64,000 bases of DNA. Origin: Letharia columbiana. Its lineage: Eukaryota > Ascomycota > Lecanoromycetes > Lecanorales > Parmeliaceae. Below the pieces are notes generated by a model, which saw only the letters and a program-made list of their open reading frames with translations, made no database searches and had not been told where the DNA came from. The translations under genes were made by a program, and so were the position numbers. Shown here piece by piece: positions 47,901 through 62,900 of the stretch. The stretch is taken from assembly GCF_014066305.1 (NCBI RefSeq), contig NW_023501061.1, positions 496,001 to 560,000 of the forward strand, read 5' to 3'. Numbering within the stretch: position 1 is the stretch's first letter; each line of letters opens with the position of its first letter.

Positions 47901-50900
47901 TGCAGTTTGCCAGTTACACATTCGATAACAACCTCGAGGAAATTTTCACAACACTCCAGCGCGGTGGTACGGTCTGTGTACCCTCAGATCAAGATCGCTT
48001 GAACGATCTTCCAGGTGCCGTGTCAAGACTTGGAGCTAATTTCATGGATCTGACGCCGACTGTTGCCACCTATCTAAACCCAGCCGAGATGCCAATGATC
48101 AAGACGCTGTGTTTAGGTGGTGAGGTTTTGACGAAAGCAGTGCTGGAGGTTTGGGGAGACAAGGTTGAGATCCACAATCAATATGGGCCGTCTGAGTGCT
48201 CCATCAACTCGACTCACAGGCCAGACGTTGGCAAATCGAGTGATTCGTCTAATATTGGACGCTCGGTAGGAAGCGTCTCCTGGATTGTTGACTCATCAGA
48301 TCATACTCGCCTCGTCGCAATCGGTTGTGAGGGTGAACTATTGATTGAGGGCCCCATACTCGCTAGGGGTTATCTCAACAACAAAGAGAAGACCTCGCAA
48401 GTCTTCATCGAAGACCCCAGGTGGGCGCTAAGCTTCGACATCGGTAGGAACCGAGGCACCCGCCGCATGTACAAGACAGGAGATCTAGTGCGATACAACT
48501 CTGATGGCACCATATCCTATATCGGTCGCAAAGATCAGCAAGTCAAGCTGCACGGCCAAAGAATCGAGCTGGGCGAGATCGAGTATCACGTTCGAACTCA
48601 TCTTGAGGCTGATTGGCATCATGCTGTCGAGTTAATCACTCCTGGCGACAGCGCAGATAGCATGAAAGCTCTCGCCCTCTTTGTCTGCCCTCAGGAGGAT
48701 GGTAGCGTTCCTGCTACCGTGCCCGAGAATGGACTGCTGCCATTGTCTACTACGCTACTGACTACTTTCAAAACCCTTGAGGCATCTTTGGCAAAGGCCC
48801 TCCCGAAGCACATGGTGCCTGCATTGTATATTCCCTTGGCAAGATTGCCCCTGACAAGTTCGGGAAAGCTTGATAGAAAGCAGCTGCATGCCCATGCGAA
48901 AGCCATGACGGAGAGCCAAGTGACAATGTTCAGGCTTGCGGGTAGCAGTGGTAGAGAGCCCTCGACTGATATCGAAAAGACACTGGCAGGCTTGTGGGAG
49001 TCTGTGTTGCATCTTGATACAGGATCAATCGGTATGGACGCCCAATTCTTCCGGATGGGAGGTGATTCAATCGCAGCGATTCGCCTGGTTACTGCCGCTA
49101 GATCCAAGGGAGTCAGCCTTACAGTTGCTGACATCTTCCGCAATGCGACACTTTCCGAAATGTCCAAGAATGCGTCTTTCTCTGACGCGGTCAACCCAGG
49201 ATCTGTACAAAATGGTCCGCAGCCGTTCGCCCTTCTCCCAGCCACCATACCGACCGACCTAGTCCTTAGCGAGGTAGCACAAATCTGCAAGATTAAAGAG
49301 ACAAGTGTTGAGGACATATACCCTTGTACCTCGATTCAAGAAGGCTTGATCGCCTTGAGCAGTAAACAGCCGGGTGCTTACGTCGCTCAAAACGTATACC
49401 GTCTCTCTTCCATCGACATTTCTAAGTTCAAAGAGGCTTGGGAGGCTGTCGTCGCCGCAGAGCGTATTCTGCGGACTCGCATCGTCTACACGGATTCTCT
49501 AGGATTCCTCCAAGTCGTTGTTAGCGAGTCGATCGACTGGTCTGAGCCGGGAAGCTTGGATGAGGTATCTGCCACGGAAAGAATCAAGCCAGCCTACAAC
49601 GGGGCCAGCCTTACCGGGTTCTCCGTCATCAACAAAGATCCCAAGCAAGCCTTTTTCGTGTGGACCGTCCATCACGCTCTTTACGACGGATGGTCAAGTG
49701 ATCTGCTTTTGGCCAAGGTCAAAGCATACTACGAGGGATATGAACCCGTCAAGAACATACCCTATTCAGCTTTCATCCAATACCTCTCCAGCGTAGATGC
49801 CACCGAGTCAGATAAATTTTGGCAATCAAAACTCGAAGGCACAACATCGCCACAGTTCCCAATGTTACCAAGGCCGACTTACGAACCACGCGTCACAAAA
49901 AAAATTATACATACCGCACCCCTCGCTCGAAGACCAGAGACGGAAATTACCGCGGCATCATTGATTCGCGCGGCATGGGCTTTGACCCTTTCGGCCTATT
50001 CCAATGCAGAAGACGTTGTCTTCGGTGAAACCGTGACAGGCCGCGATGCTCCGGTCTTGGGCATCGCCGACATGATCGGCCCCGCATTCGCGACAATCCC
50101 AGTACGAGTGCAGACTGGGCGCGACCTTACGATTGCTGAGTATCTGAAAACCCTCCAAGATGGATTTACGGAGGCAATGCCTTACCAGCATGCGGGCCTT
50201 CAGCGAATCAAGCGTATCAGCTCTGACACGGCTAAAGCTTGCGAGTTCCAGAACCTGATCGCCATCAATACTGAAGCTCCGGATGCCGGTCACGATTTTT
50301 GGCAGGCGGAGAATATTGAGACTGATGATTTCTTCACTTATGCGCTTACAGTCTCTTTTGATGTCGGCGCCACGGAAGTGAAGATGAGTGCGCACTATGA
50401 TCCTGACGTTCTTCCTGAGTGGCACCTGGCAAGACTGTTCCGTTACTTCGAATCTGCCATGACGCGGCTCAACTCAACAGATGGGATTTCTCTAGTATTA
50501 GGCGATATCAGAATCATACATGATGAAGACCATGCTTCGATACAGCAATGGAACTGCAGCCCACCAGTATCCGTCAACAAATGTATCCATGAACTTGTTC
50601 ATGACCAAGTACGGGCTTTGCCTCTCTCAACCCCAGCCATCTGTTCATGGGATGCTCAGCTCACGTACCAGGAGCTGGAAGATCTGGCTACCTCATTTGC
50701 CTGCCATCTGCGCGAGCTTGGCATAGGCCATCGATCCTATGTGCCGATCTGCTTTGAGAAATCTGCACTGACGATAATCGTCATGCTTGCAGTACTAAAA
50801 GTAGGAGCAGGCTTCGTAGCAATCGACGGGGACTCTCCGAAAGCACGCTTGCAGAGTATTGTGTCGGATGTTGAGGCTGAATGGGTTGTCTGCTCATCAA

Positions 50901-53900
50901 AATTTGAAGACGTGTGCGACTCGCTGGGTACTCAGACTGTCGTCGTTGACCTTCAAATGATCTCTGGCGCAGCCAAGAAGTCCAAGCCATTTCCAACCTG
51001 CGCGAGTAGCGATGTGGCATACATCGTCTTCACTAGCGGCTCAACAGGAAAGCCTAAGGGCACTCTGGTTCCTCATGAGGCTTTTGTCAGCGGTGCACTC
51101 GCCCACGGCCCGGCAATGCGAATGTCGTCAACATCTCGGGTGCTTCAATTTGCATCATATACCTTCGATGCCTCTATTGTGGAAATCTTCACCACGCTAA
51201 TTTTAGGTGGCTGTATTTGTGTCCCGGACGACGAAGCTCGACTGAACGACCCGACAAAGGTCATAAACGACATGAAAGTCGACTGGGCTCTGCTCACCCC
51301 ATCTTTCGCTCAGATGATCTCGCCGAAGGATGTCCCTGGCCTGAAAACATTGGTCCTCGGCGGTGAGGCTATGTCGCAAAACCATCTCTCCACCTGGGCT
51401 GATCATACGCATCTTATCAATGCGTATGGTCCCAGTGAGTGTGCGGTCGTGGCTACTGTGAATAGCCACGTTGCTTCGACCTCGAGTCCGTCGAATATAG
51501 GCAGAGCGGTCGGAGGTCGTTGCTTCATTGCTAATCCGCATGACCCTAATAAGCTAGTCCCCGTTGGTGTAATCGGTGAGCTTTTGGTCGAAGGTCCTAT
51601 TCTGGCGCGTGGTTACCTCAAGGAACCCGTAAAGACCAAGCAAGCATTTCTTCGCAATCCCGAATGGATTCAACCATTTTATCCAAATCAAAGCTCAGCG
51701 GTGCATATGGTCTACAGAACGGGGGATCTTGTCAAGTATGCTGAGAATGGGTCCATCCTCTATCTTGGCCGGAAGGACAACCAGGCAAAACTCCATGGCC
51801 AGAGATTGGAGCTCGGCGAGGTAGAACACCATTTGGGCCAAGTACCGACAATCCAACACGCCCTAGCCGTCATCCCCTCCCGAGGTCTCTATGAAAAGAA
51901 GTTGGTAGTGGTGCTCTCCTTCAAGCAAAGATTGGAATCATGCATGACCCACGAGACCCTCCACCTAGTTGCGCGGCAGGAAGCAGAACCCCGCGTTCGC
52001 AGTGTGCGGGACCACGCAGCCAGTCGCCTGCCGCCATACATGGTCCCCTCTAATTGGGTTGTCTTACAAGATATTCCTCTGCTTCCAAGCGGAAAATTGG
52101 ACCGGAGACGAATGGCAACATTGGTCGAGGACATGCCGGAAACCATCCATCGGGAGCTCTCTGGAATCGAGCCCGAGGATGGCCAGGTTCAAGGTTCGGA
52201 ATTGGAGCAGCGGCTCCAATTGGTGTGGTCCAGGATTTTACACCTGCCATTTGAACAGATTGGGCTCGATAAGAATTTCCTCTACCTTGGTGGCGATTCT
52301 ATATCCGCTTTGCAGGTCGCATCGCAGTGTCGGACTGAGGGTCTGGGTGTGACCGTCCAGGACATCATGCGTAGTCAGTCCATCTCCCACTTAGCCGAAC
52401 GCGTTACTTTGCCAAGGAGTGGCGAGTTTGGAAATGAAGAGTTTGACAAGCCGTTTGATTTATCTCCCATCCAGCGGTTGTTCTTCGACTGGGTAGGCGA
52501 TAACTTCGATCATTTCAATCAGAGTCTCATGGTGAAATTGGTCGAAAGACGAGATGTTGAAAAGGTTTCTGCCGCAGTCAAGGCTCTGGCCAACTCCCAC
52601 TCAATGCTCAGAGCGCATTTCGAGCGACAGCTTGACGGTGGATGGAAACAAAGACTGGACAAAGAGGCCTCCAATTCGTATCGGTTCACCGCGCACTCCG
52701 GCACGTTCTCATCTGGACGCATCAATTCCCTCGTAGAGCAAAACCAGAAGAGCCTGGATATTCAACACGGACCGATATTTGCGGTCGACCTTTTTGAAGC
52801 CGAAGAAGGTAATATGCAGGTCCTTTCAATCGTTGCGCATCATCTTGTCATCGATATTGTCTCGTGGGGTATAATTCTTGAGGATCTTGAGGCTCTACTT
52901 GTCTCAGGGAAAGCGATGACCCAGCCATCACTCCCGTTTCAGATTTGGTCCCGCCTTCAAAGTGAGCATTCGATGTCGAAACCTTCAGTAGGAATGCAGC
53001 TTTACAATGATACCCCGGTGGCCGACTACGCTTACTGGGGTATGCTAGACAAAGCAAACACATACGGCGCTGCTCATGAATTGGAGTTTAAGATTGACGT
53101 TGAGACCACGGGTAGACTGCTCGGTCCAGGTCAACAGCCGCTTCAGACCGAACTCATTGACGTACTTCTTGGCTCCATTCTCTACTCCTTCTGTCGATCT
53201 TTCCCTGATAGGCAATCCGCACCAGCAGTATTCAACGAGGCTCATGGCCGAGAACCTTGGAATCCGAGTCTTGACTTGACTCATACCGTTGGCTGGTTCA
53301 CGACTATTAGCCCAGTCTTCCTCCCTGCTGAAGCTACTCAAGATTTGGACATCACGAAGGTGATTCGCTGGGTCAAAGATCAACGGAGTCGCAGTGTAGA
53401 GAAAGGTCGTGAATACTTTTCGCATCGGATGTTAACGGAGAAGGGGAGAGAGGCTTTTGCTAGCCATTGGCCGATGGAAATAGCTTTCAACTACTTGGGT
53501 CAAGAGAAACAATTCAAGAGACATGGTGCGTTGCTTCAGCCGTTGGACGAAGTGTCAACCGGATCCGACATTGGCGCGTCGGTTCCTCGATTCGCTCTGT
53601 TCGAGATCTCTGCGTCAATCGTTGAGGGGGCATTGAAGATTGCTTTCTCGTACAGTCGGAATATTCAGCGCCAGACCGGCATCAAACTCTGGGTATCAGA
53701 ATTTGAGAGAGCTCTACGACGCTCTTCAGAGCGGCTTCTTGAGCTAGAACCTCAACCTACGCTCAGCAATTTCCCTCTTCTGCCGCTGGGCTATTCTGCT
53801 GTTGAGACACTCCAGGCCAGATTGCCTTCCATTGGTGTGCCGTCTCTAGCTGACCTCCAAGACGTCCATGGTTGCTCACCCATGCAGCAAGGTCTACTGC

Positions 53901-56900
53901 TCAGCCAAATCAAGAACACTGGGCAGTATATGTACCAGTCGATATTCTCAGTCGATTTCGTCGACTCGGCCAATCGCATTGACACTAAACGTCTTGGTCG
54001 CGCATGGGAGAGGGTTGTGGAGAGACATTCAACGCTGAGAACAGTCTTCATAGAAAGTGTGTCGCACGAGGGTCTCATGGATCAGGCAGTGCTCAAGAGC
54101 ACCTCACCCCGAATAGTATTGCTCGATTCCGACACAGCCATGGCAGTCGGTCTTCTTCGGGAACAGAAACCGCTGCGATTTACAGAGGCTCAACCGCACC
54201 ATCAGTTGACAATCTGCCTAGAGAGTAGCGGACGGGTTTTCTGCAAGCTGGAAATGAGCCATGCTCTCTGCGATGGTACCTCGATACCAATCATCTTGCA
54301 GGATCTTGCCCAGGCTTATACTGACCAACCATCAAAACTGGAAGAGGCGATGCGCTATAGTCAATACATATCTTACATCCAGCAGACCTCTCGGGATGAA
54401 GACGTCGCTTATTGGCGCCGTTATCTAGAAAATGTCGAGCCATGCTACTTTCCAGCTTTAGCGGATGGTAACAAGATCGAGAGAGAGCTACGAACACTTG
54501 AGCTAGAGCTTGAAGATGTTTCTCAACTACAGTCATTTTGCGCTCAGCATAGTGTGACACTTTCAAATGTGCTACAGCTTGTCTGGTCGTTAGTCCTTCG
54601 AGCTTACACCGGTAACGAGAACGTCTGCTTTGGTTACCTCAGCTCGGGTCGGGATGTCCCGCTCGATGGCATCCAGGACGCTGTAGGGCTATTCATCTCG
54701 ATGCTGGTATGTCGAATAGCTCTCAGCAATGACCTTGAGGTGGGCACTGCCCTCAAGCAGATTCAGGGAGACTACACGCAAAGTATGGCTCACCAGGCCT
54801 TCTCTTTGGGTGACATGCAACATGAGTTGCAGCTTTCTGGGAAGTCGCTCTTCAACACTGCTTTCACATTCCAGAGGCGGCCAGACGCACAAAACGAGAA
54901 GGCCGAGCAGCTGAGATTCGATGTGGTGGAAGCTTATGATCCTTCCGAGTACGATTTCACTGTGGGTGTAGAAGCCTGTAAAAACGACGTTGCCGTTCAC
55001 TTTAACTACTGGACGGACTTTGTCAGCGACGCTCAAGCTCGAAACATATCCGACACCTTTGGTCAGGTCCTGCGCTCCATAATGCGGCCTGAAAACCCAC
55101 ACCAGATGATTGGAGCTCTCGAGTTCTGCAGCGACGCTCACAGGATGCAAATTCTCCAGTGGAATCGACAACCTCTGCCAATGGTAGATCAGTGTGTTCA
55201 CGATGTTATCCGTCATCAAATGCAGTCTCTTCCGCCGACAACACCTGCAGTATGCTCATGGGACGGAGACCTGACCTATGGGGAGCTCATGTTGCTCGCA
55301 AAACGGCTTTCAAAACGCCTTGTAACCTTGGGGATTGGACCTGAAGCCTACGTGCCTATCTGTTTCGAGAAATCATCATGGGCCGTTGTGGCCATGTTGG
55401 GAGTGCTTCAGGCTGGTGGAGCTTTTGTTCCTCTCGAGCCGACGCACCCCGACACCCGAATAAAATTCATCATGGACGATATCAAGGCGAGAGTTGTCTT
55501 GACATCTTCGAAGTATGTGGAGAAGTTTGCAAGCTTTACCGAGGTCACAACTTTGGTTGTGAATGAAAATCTGACTAGCCAGGCTGAGCCTGTGGTAGAG
55601 CATGACGTGCCATTGCCAACACCGGACAATGCAGCATACTTGATTTTTACAAGTGGGACTACGGGCTTGCCGAAAGGGACTATCATCTCCCACCGTGCGT
55701 TCGCAACAGGTGCTACTAAGCATGCACCTGAGATCCTTATGACTAAAGCTTCGAGGGTCCTACAGTTCTCTAACCTCTGCTTTGATGCTTCCATCATGGA
55801 AATCCTCACCTCGCTGATAACAGGTGCTTGTGTATGTATTCCGAGCGATGAAGAGCGTATGAACAACATCTCTGGCGCAATACGTCGCATGTCAGTCAAT
55901 TGGACACTCTTGACCCCTTCGGTAGCGAAAGTGCTGAAGCCAGAGGAGGTTCCGAGCTTGCGAGTTTTAGTGACTGGGGGGGAAGCAATGCAAGCCGGAC
56001 ACATTGCCAAATGGGTCGGGAAGACCAGCGTTGTGAACGCGTACGGACCCTCCGAGTGCGCTGTGATTGCGACAACGAGCATCAAGGTAGATGGACATGG
56101 CCATGTGCTGAATGACGACCCCGCCGTGATTGGACGCGCTGTGGGGTGTAGGAGTTGGGTCGTGGATCCGCATGATCATGGTCGGCTTATGCCCGTTGGC
56201 GGTGTTGGAGAGCTTGTCCTTCAAGGCAATACTGTCGCACGCGGGTATTTGAACAATGAAGCGAAGACTGTGGAAGCATTTGTCGCTTCTCCAAGCTGGA
56301 TGCTCAGCGATGACCACGATGTGGCTGGTGGCTCGGCTAAATTGATCTATAAGACAGGTGATTTGGTGCGCTACAACTCGGACGGGACCATTGTATATAT
56401 TTCCCGAAAGGACAGCCAAATCAAGCTCAACGGTCTGCGAATCGAATTGGGAGAAATCGAGCATCATGTGAAGCGGAACGTACGTGGCGATCTCCAGACT
56501 GCGGTTGAGATGGTTGCTCCAGCAGGCCAACAATCCCTCTTGGCGATGTTCTTTGCCTCATCAGAATACGAAAAGCACTCGGAAGTTGTACATGCAGATA
56601 TGGATCCCTTGCTGCTGCAGATGTCCGACACAGCCATCTCACTTTGCAAGGCCCTCAAAGCCAGCCTTGCCGGAACACTCCCTACCTACATGATCCCATC
56701 TCTGTTCATCCCTCTCTCCCAAATGCCGTGGACCGCTTCAGGAAAACTTGACCGGCTCAGGTTGGCTAAAATAGTTCTATCGCTTTCGAAAGAGGATACA
56801 GCGCCATTCAAACTTGCAAGTGTCACCAACAAGCGAGATCCAACTACTGATACGGAGAAGAGGCTTCGATCACTATGGGAAACGGTACTGAGTCTGGAGC

Positions 56901-59900
56901 CTGCGTCCGCCACTCTCGACGACAGCTTCTTCGTACTTGGTGGCGACAGCGTGCAAGCTATGAGACTCGTTGCGGCAGCTCGGGCCGAAAAAATCTCCTT
57001 GAGCGTGCTCGACATCTTCCGCACGCCAACTCTTGCCGGGATGGCGAAGGCTTGCAGCCACTTGGAGGAGGAAGATCAAACTGTGCTCAAGCAGTTCGGC
57101 TTGCTCACCAATGTTGGAGCTCTCGATCAACTGCTGGATGAGATCGTGGCACAGTGTCGCGTGGAGAAGGAGGAGTTGGCCGATGCATATCCGTGCAGCC
57201 CTCTACAGGAGGGTCTCATCACCCTGTCTATTAAGCAGCCTGGTGCCTACGTTGCTCACAACGTGTTTCGCCTGCCCAATGCTGTTGACATTGTGCAGTT
57301 CAAGGCGGCATGGGAGAAGGCGGTAGAGGACGTGGACATCCTGAGAACCCGGGTCGTCCATACTAGCTTGTCGACCTTCATTCAAGTCGTGTTGAAGCAG
57401 GAGAGAATCGAGTGGTATACGGCAGACAGCACAGTAGATGCAACCAATGCAGCCCTACAGCTTCCGGAACACAGCGGTTCTCCGCTCATGAGATTCTCAA
57501 TTGTCGACAGTAACGATGGGGGGAACCGCTTTTTTGTGTGGTCGATCCATCATGCGCTGTACGATGGTTGGAGTATGCCAAGAATGCTACAGAGAGTGGA
57601 AGATATCTATTTCGAAGAATCACCTGTTTCACCAAAAGCGCCCTACTCTCACTTCATCAAGTACCTCAGAAACACTGATAGCCAGGCGTGTGACCGATTC
57701 TGGAAATCCAAATTCGACGGTTTACAGTCCCTGCAATTCCCAAAGATCTCCTCCTTGGATGCGGACCAAGACGCTCGAGCTGAGACACTGAAGTACACTG
57801 TACGATTGCCAGAAATGGCAAAGGGTACGGGTTTCACACTACCAACGATGATTAGAGCCGGCTGGGCCATTTTGCTATCTTCGCATACCGGAAGCGAAGA
57901 CGTGGTGTTTGGAGAGACCATGACCGGGCGCGACGTTCCCGTCGATGGCATCATCGATATGCTAGGACCTACTCTCACCACTGTACCCACAAGGATCCAA
58001 GTGAACAGCTCGTCGACCATCCTAGAATATCTGCAGAAAGTCAATCAGATGGCAGCAGATGTTATTCCATACCAGCATATAGGCCTGCAGCATATCCGCA
58101 GACTCACATCCGAGACAGCGACGGCTTGCGACTTTCAAAATTTGCTTGTGATCCAGACGGCCGAAGCCAACAGCGAGTCGAAGATGTGGGACCCTGTCAA
58201 TAGCGGTGTTGGTTCAAATTTCTTCACGTATCCGCTCGTCGTGGAGTGCAACGCGGATGCATCGAGTATCCACGTGGATGCCCACTATAATGAAAACGTC
58301 ATCAGCAAATGGCATGTCGAGAGGCTGCTCCGACAGCTCGAGTCTATTTTGAGTCAAATTTGTTCCGCTACGTCTGCCAATGATGTCAAGTTGAGTGAGG
58401 TGCAGGTGATTAGCGAGGAGGATGTCGAGACAATCCGATCCTGGAACAGCTACCAGCCAACTGTGGTCAACAAATGCATACATGATCTCTTTCTACAACA
58501 GGCAGTTCTAAAACCTCAGTCGCGAGCTGTACATGCCTGGGACGGTGACCTCACCTACACAGAGCTAAGAAACCAGGCGGGACTCCTGTCTAACCACCTA
58601 AAACAACTTGGCGTCGCACCTGAAGTCCTCGTACCATTCTGTATGGACAAGTCGCGATGGGCTCTTGTAGCGCAGCTGGGTGTACTCATGGCTGGTGGAG
58701 GCATCGTCCCCCTTGATCCGGCACATCCTTTGACTCGTCATTCGGAGATTGTACAAGATACAGAGGCCACCATCTTGCTGTGTTCACCTGCGTATCAAGA
58801 TCGATACACCTCCATGGTCCAAACGGTGATTCCCATTGATGAGCGATCACTATCTCAACTCTCAGTCCCCGAATACAGCAGCTCATCTGGTTTGCACGCG
58901 AATAGCAAGAACACTGCCTACGTCATCTTCACTTCTGGCTCGACGGGACGTCCCAAGGGAGTAGTTGTCGAGCACGAAGCTTTTTGTACGAGCTCAATGG
59001 CGTATTGCGAGGCTATGCTTATGAATCCCAACTCGCGCGTCTTCAACTTCGCTTCGGTCACTTTCGACGTTGGTCTGATGGAAAATTTGTCGCCTCTGAC
59101 CATAGGCGCGTGCGTCTGCATGCCTAATAACGAAGCGAAAATGACGGATACCGCCGCCGCCATTGACAGCCTCGGTGCCACATGGGCCTTCTTGACCCCA
59201 TCTGTCGCTAATCTGATTGACCCAGCTCGTGTTCCGTCTCTGAAAGTCCTTGTGTGCGGAGGTGAAGCAATGTCAAAGGAGAATGTCATCAAATGGGCTG
59301 ATCGTGTAACGCTGGTGAATGGATATGGCCCGACCGAAGCCTCTGTGATCTGCGTGGCTAATGGACATGTATCGAGAGATAAAGATCCTTCCAACATTGG
59401 CTATGCTCATAGTAATGGGTACGCATGGATTACCGAGCCCGGTAACCATGACCGGCTTGCACCCTTGGGATGCAGTGGGGAACTTCTCATGGAAGGCCCG
59501 CTTCTTGCTCGCGAATACCTCCATGATCAAACCAAGACGGATGCGGCTTTCATCAAGGACCCCGTCTGGGCTCGACGATTCGCCACCCCATCGGCTCCCT
59601 CTCGCCGCTTCTACAAGACTGGCGACCTGGTGAAGTATAACGAAGACGGGAGTATCGGCTTCATTGGCAGAAAAGACAATCAGATCAAGTTGCACGGACA
59701 GCGAATAGAGCTTGGGGAAATCGAACACAACATCGAGCTTCATACGAAAATTCAGCACGCTGTCGCACTATTACCCAAAGCAGGCTTGTGCAAAAAACGC
59801 CTTGTGGCGGTATTATCGATGTCCGATTTGTGTGTTGGATCAACAGCGTCAAAGGCCGATGAATGCCAACTCTTGTCCGGAGAAGATCGCATGAAGACAG

Positions 59901-62900
59901 CACAAGCTCAATTGAGAGATCTCCGTGAATTCCTGTCTAGTGTAATACCTACGTATATGATACCGGCCGTGTGTGTGCCCATAGAGGCAATACCCATCAT
60001 GGTTTCTGGCAAGCTCGACAGGAAGAAAGTAGAACGATGGATCGAGAACCTCGACCAAGCGTCCTACCGGCAGATTACGAGTCACGAGGACAATACTTAC
60101 GACGTAGCACCTATTACAGAAACGGTGCAGCAACTGAGGGAGGTCTGGGCTTCTGTCTTCAATTTTCCCATCGACAAGATCGACCCAGGCCAGTCTTTCA
60201 TGGGCCAGGGCGGTGACTCCTTGATCTCAATGACCATCATTGCTCGGTGCCGCAAGATAGGGATCATTCTTTCACTGCAGGAGATCCTGCAGAGCAAGTC
60301 TCTGTTCCAACTTGCGGGTCTGGTGGATTCAAGAGGTCAGTCCTCGAAAGCTACGACGACTAGGTTCCATGAGGAACAGACGGACCAAGTATTCGATCTC
60401 TCGCCCGTCCAGAAGCTATACTTTCAGCTGGCCGGGCCGGATTGCGATCACACGCGCGATGGCCGCTTCAATCAAAGTCAGCTGCTGCGCATTAAGCGCA
60501 AGACCGAGCCGAAGACCGTGCAAAATGCCGTCGAGGTTATCGTTCAGCAGCACTCGATGTTTCGAGCGAGGTTCTCCCAGAATCAGGCGGGCGCCTGGCA
60601 GCAGCGCATCAGCCCGCTCGCTTCAGGCTCTTACCGCTTCCGTGAGCATCATGTTGATCATTCGGCTCAGATCTTGCCGTTGCTTGCTGAGAGTCAGACA
60701 AGCTTGGACATCGAGCGCGGGCCCCTCTTCGCTGTGGAGCTCTTCAACACGGAAAAAGATGGACAAATCCTATCTCTCATTGCGCATCATCTGATCATTG
60801 ACGTCGTCTCGTGGAACATCATCCTTCCTCAATTAGAGGATCTACTCACCTTCAGTGTCGAAACAATAGAGAAGCCTCTGTCATTCCAAGTCTGGTGCGG
60901 GTTGCAGATTGAGCATACTAGTCAGAGGGACGCCTCCCACGTCAAAAGCATCCTGCCTTTTAACATCAAAAGAGCGGACATGGCCTTTTGGGGCATGTCA
61001 GATTGCGCCAACACGTATGCGGACGTCAAGCACGAGTCGTTCCTACTCGACAGGTCAACATCTCGGCTGGCTCTTGGAAAGTCGAATAAGAGTTTACGTA
61101 CCCAGCCGGTGGAGATCTTCCAGGCGGCATTGATTCATTCATTTCGGGGCCTATTCCCGCAACGCGCCACGCCAACGATCTTCAACGAAAGTCATGGTCG
61201 CGATGCCTGGGACACATCCGTAGATATCACAGGGACCACGGGCTGGTTCACAACGATTTATCCTCTCAATGTGTCAGCTGAGAGCGAGACGGCTAGCGCT
61301 TTTGAAGTGCTGAAACGGACGAAAGATCTCCGTCGCTCTGTCCCGGCAAACGGAAGGGAGTATTTTGCTCATCGCTACCTGACAGCGGATGGACGATGGC
61401 GCTTTGGCGACCACATGCCAATGGAAATTCTTCTCAATTATACAGGTCAATCACATCAGGATGAGCAAAGTGGCTCTCTGTTTCTGCCTTTCGACCTCGC
61501 TAAGAACGAGGACGACGAAAGACTCACGGCAGATGTTGGACCCAAAGCAACAAGAATGGCATTGTTTGAAATCTCAGTGGCAGCCACTAATGATCAGATC
61601 GGGTTCTCCTTCATGTACAACAAACACATGCAGCACCAGAACGAGATCCACAAATGGGTAACGAGTTGCCGAGACACCCTCAAAAACCTCGTGGAGCAAT
61701 TGGCCGATTCCACGCCGGAGCCAACGTTGAGCGACTACCCTTTGCTGCCTACCAATTACAGCGGACTTAAAAAACACGCCACCGAGACATTCCAAGATGT
61801 CGGAATTTCTAGCTTGGATGAGGTAGAAGACATGTATGTCACCGCGCCTACACAAGATGGATTGCTCCTATCGCAGATCAGGAATCCTGATCAGTATGTC
61901 AACTACGTCATCTCGGAGGTCCAACTGGCACAGAACAATTATCGGATTGATCCACAGCGGCTTGTAAGAGCGTGGCAGAAAGTTGTTGATCGTCATCAAT
62001 CTCTGAGGACCGCCTTCGTCTACAGTGTCTGCAAGGGTCATGCGTTTGACCAGATTGCGCTCAAGCACGCAAACGGAGGCGCTAAAATTGTTCGTTGTGA
62101 GGATTCGCAGTTTGAGACGGAGTTGGGCAAGGTGTCTTTGAGGGACGTGAATCGAGTAAGGCGGCCAATGCTCCCGCACCAACTCACCATTTGCACGACG
62201 ACGTCTGGTCGGTGCTATACGAAGCTTGAACTAAATCACGCGGTCATCGATGGAGGATCGGGAGCTTTGATAACGCGAGATCTAGGATTGGCTTACCAGG
62301 GTAACCTGCCAGAAGGTCCGAAACCATTGTACTCTGATTACGTCAGGTACATCAACAGCCTCGGCGAGGGTGCCGGGGTTACCTTTTGGAAGACTTACCT
62401 GAGCGGGATTCAACGCTGCCATCTGCCGACTTTGAATGCCACGCTGGGGGAACCAAAGCGCTTGAACGCCATCTATCTGCATTTCGATCGATTTGCGGAA
62501 CTTCAAGCTTTCTGCAGAGCAAACTCGTTCACGCTCTCCAATGTCATGCTTGCCGCCTGGGGTCTCGTCCTCAGACAGTACACTTCTACAGAAGATGTCT
62601 GTTTCGGCAATCTCACAGCAGGCAGGGATGCACCAGTGGACGGTATACAAGACTCTGTGGGCGCGTTCATCAACATGCTAGTGTGCCGTGTGAACTTTTC
62701 CCAGCCAAGCTCACTGAAGGCCATCATCCGCAGCGTTCAAAGCGACTACCTCGAGAGTTTGCCGCACCAACACTGCTCGCTGGCCAAACTCCAACATGAT
62801 CTTGGATTCTCTGGAGAACCACTGTTCAATACGGCTGTCTCGATTCAGAACCAGATCTCGACGCGGGATGCAGAGAAAGAGGGGGATGCGATTGAGTTTG

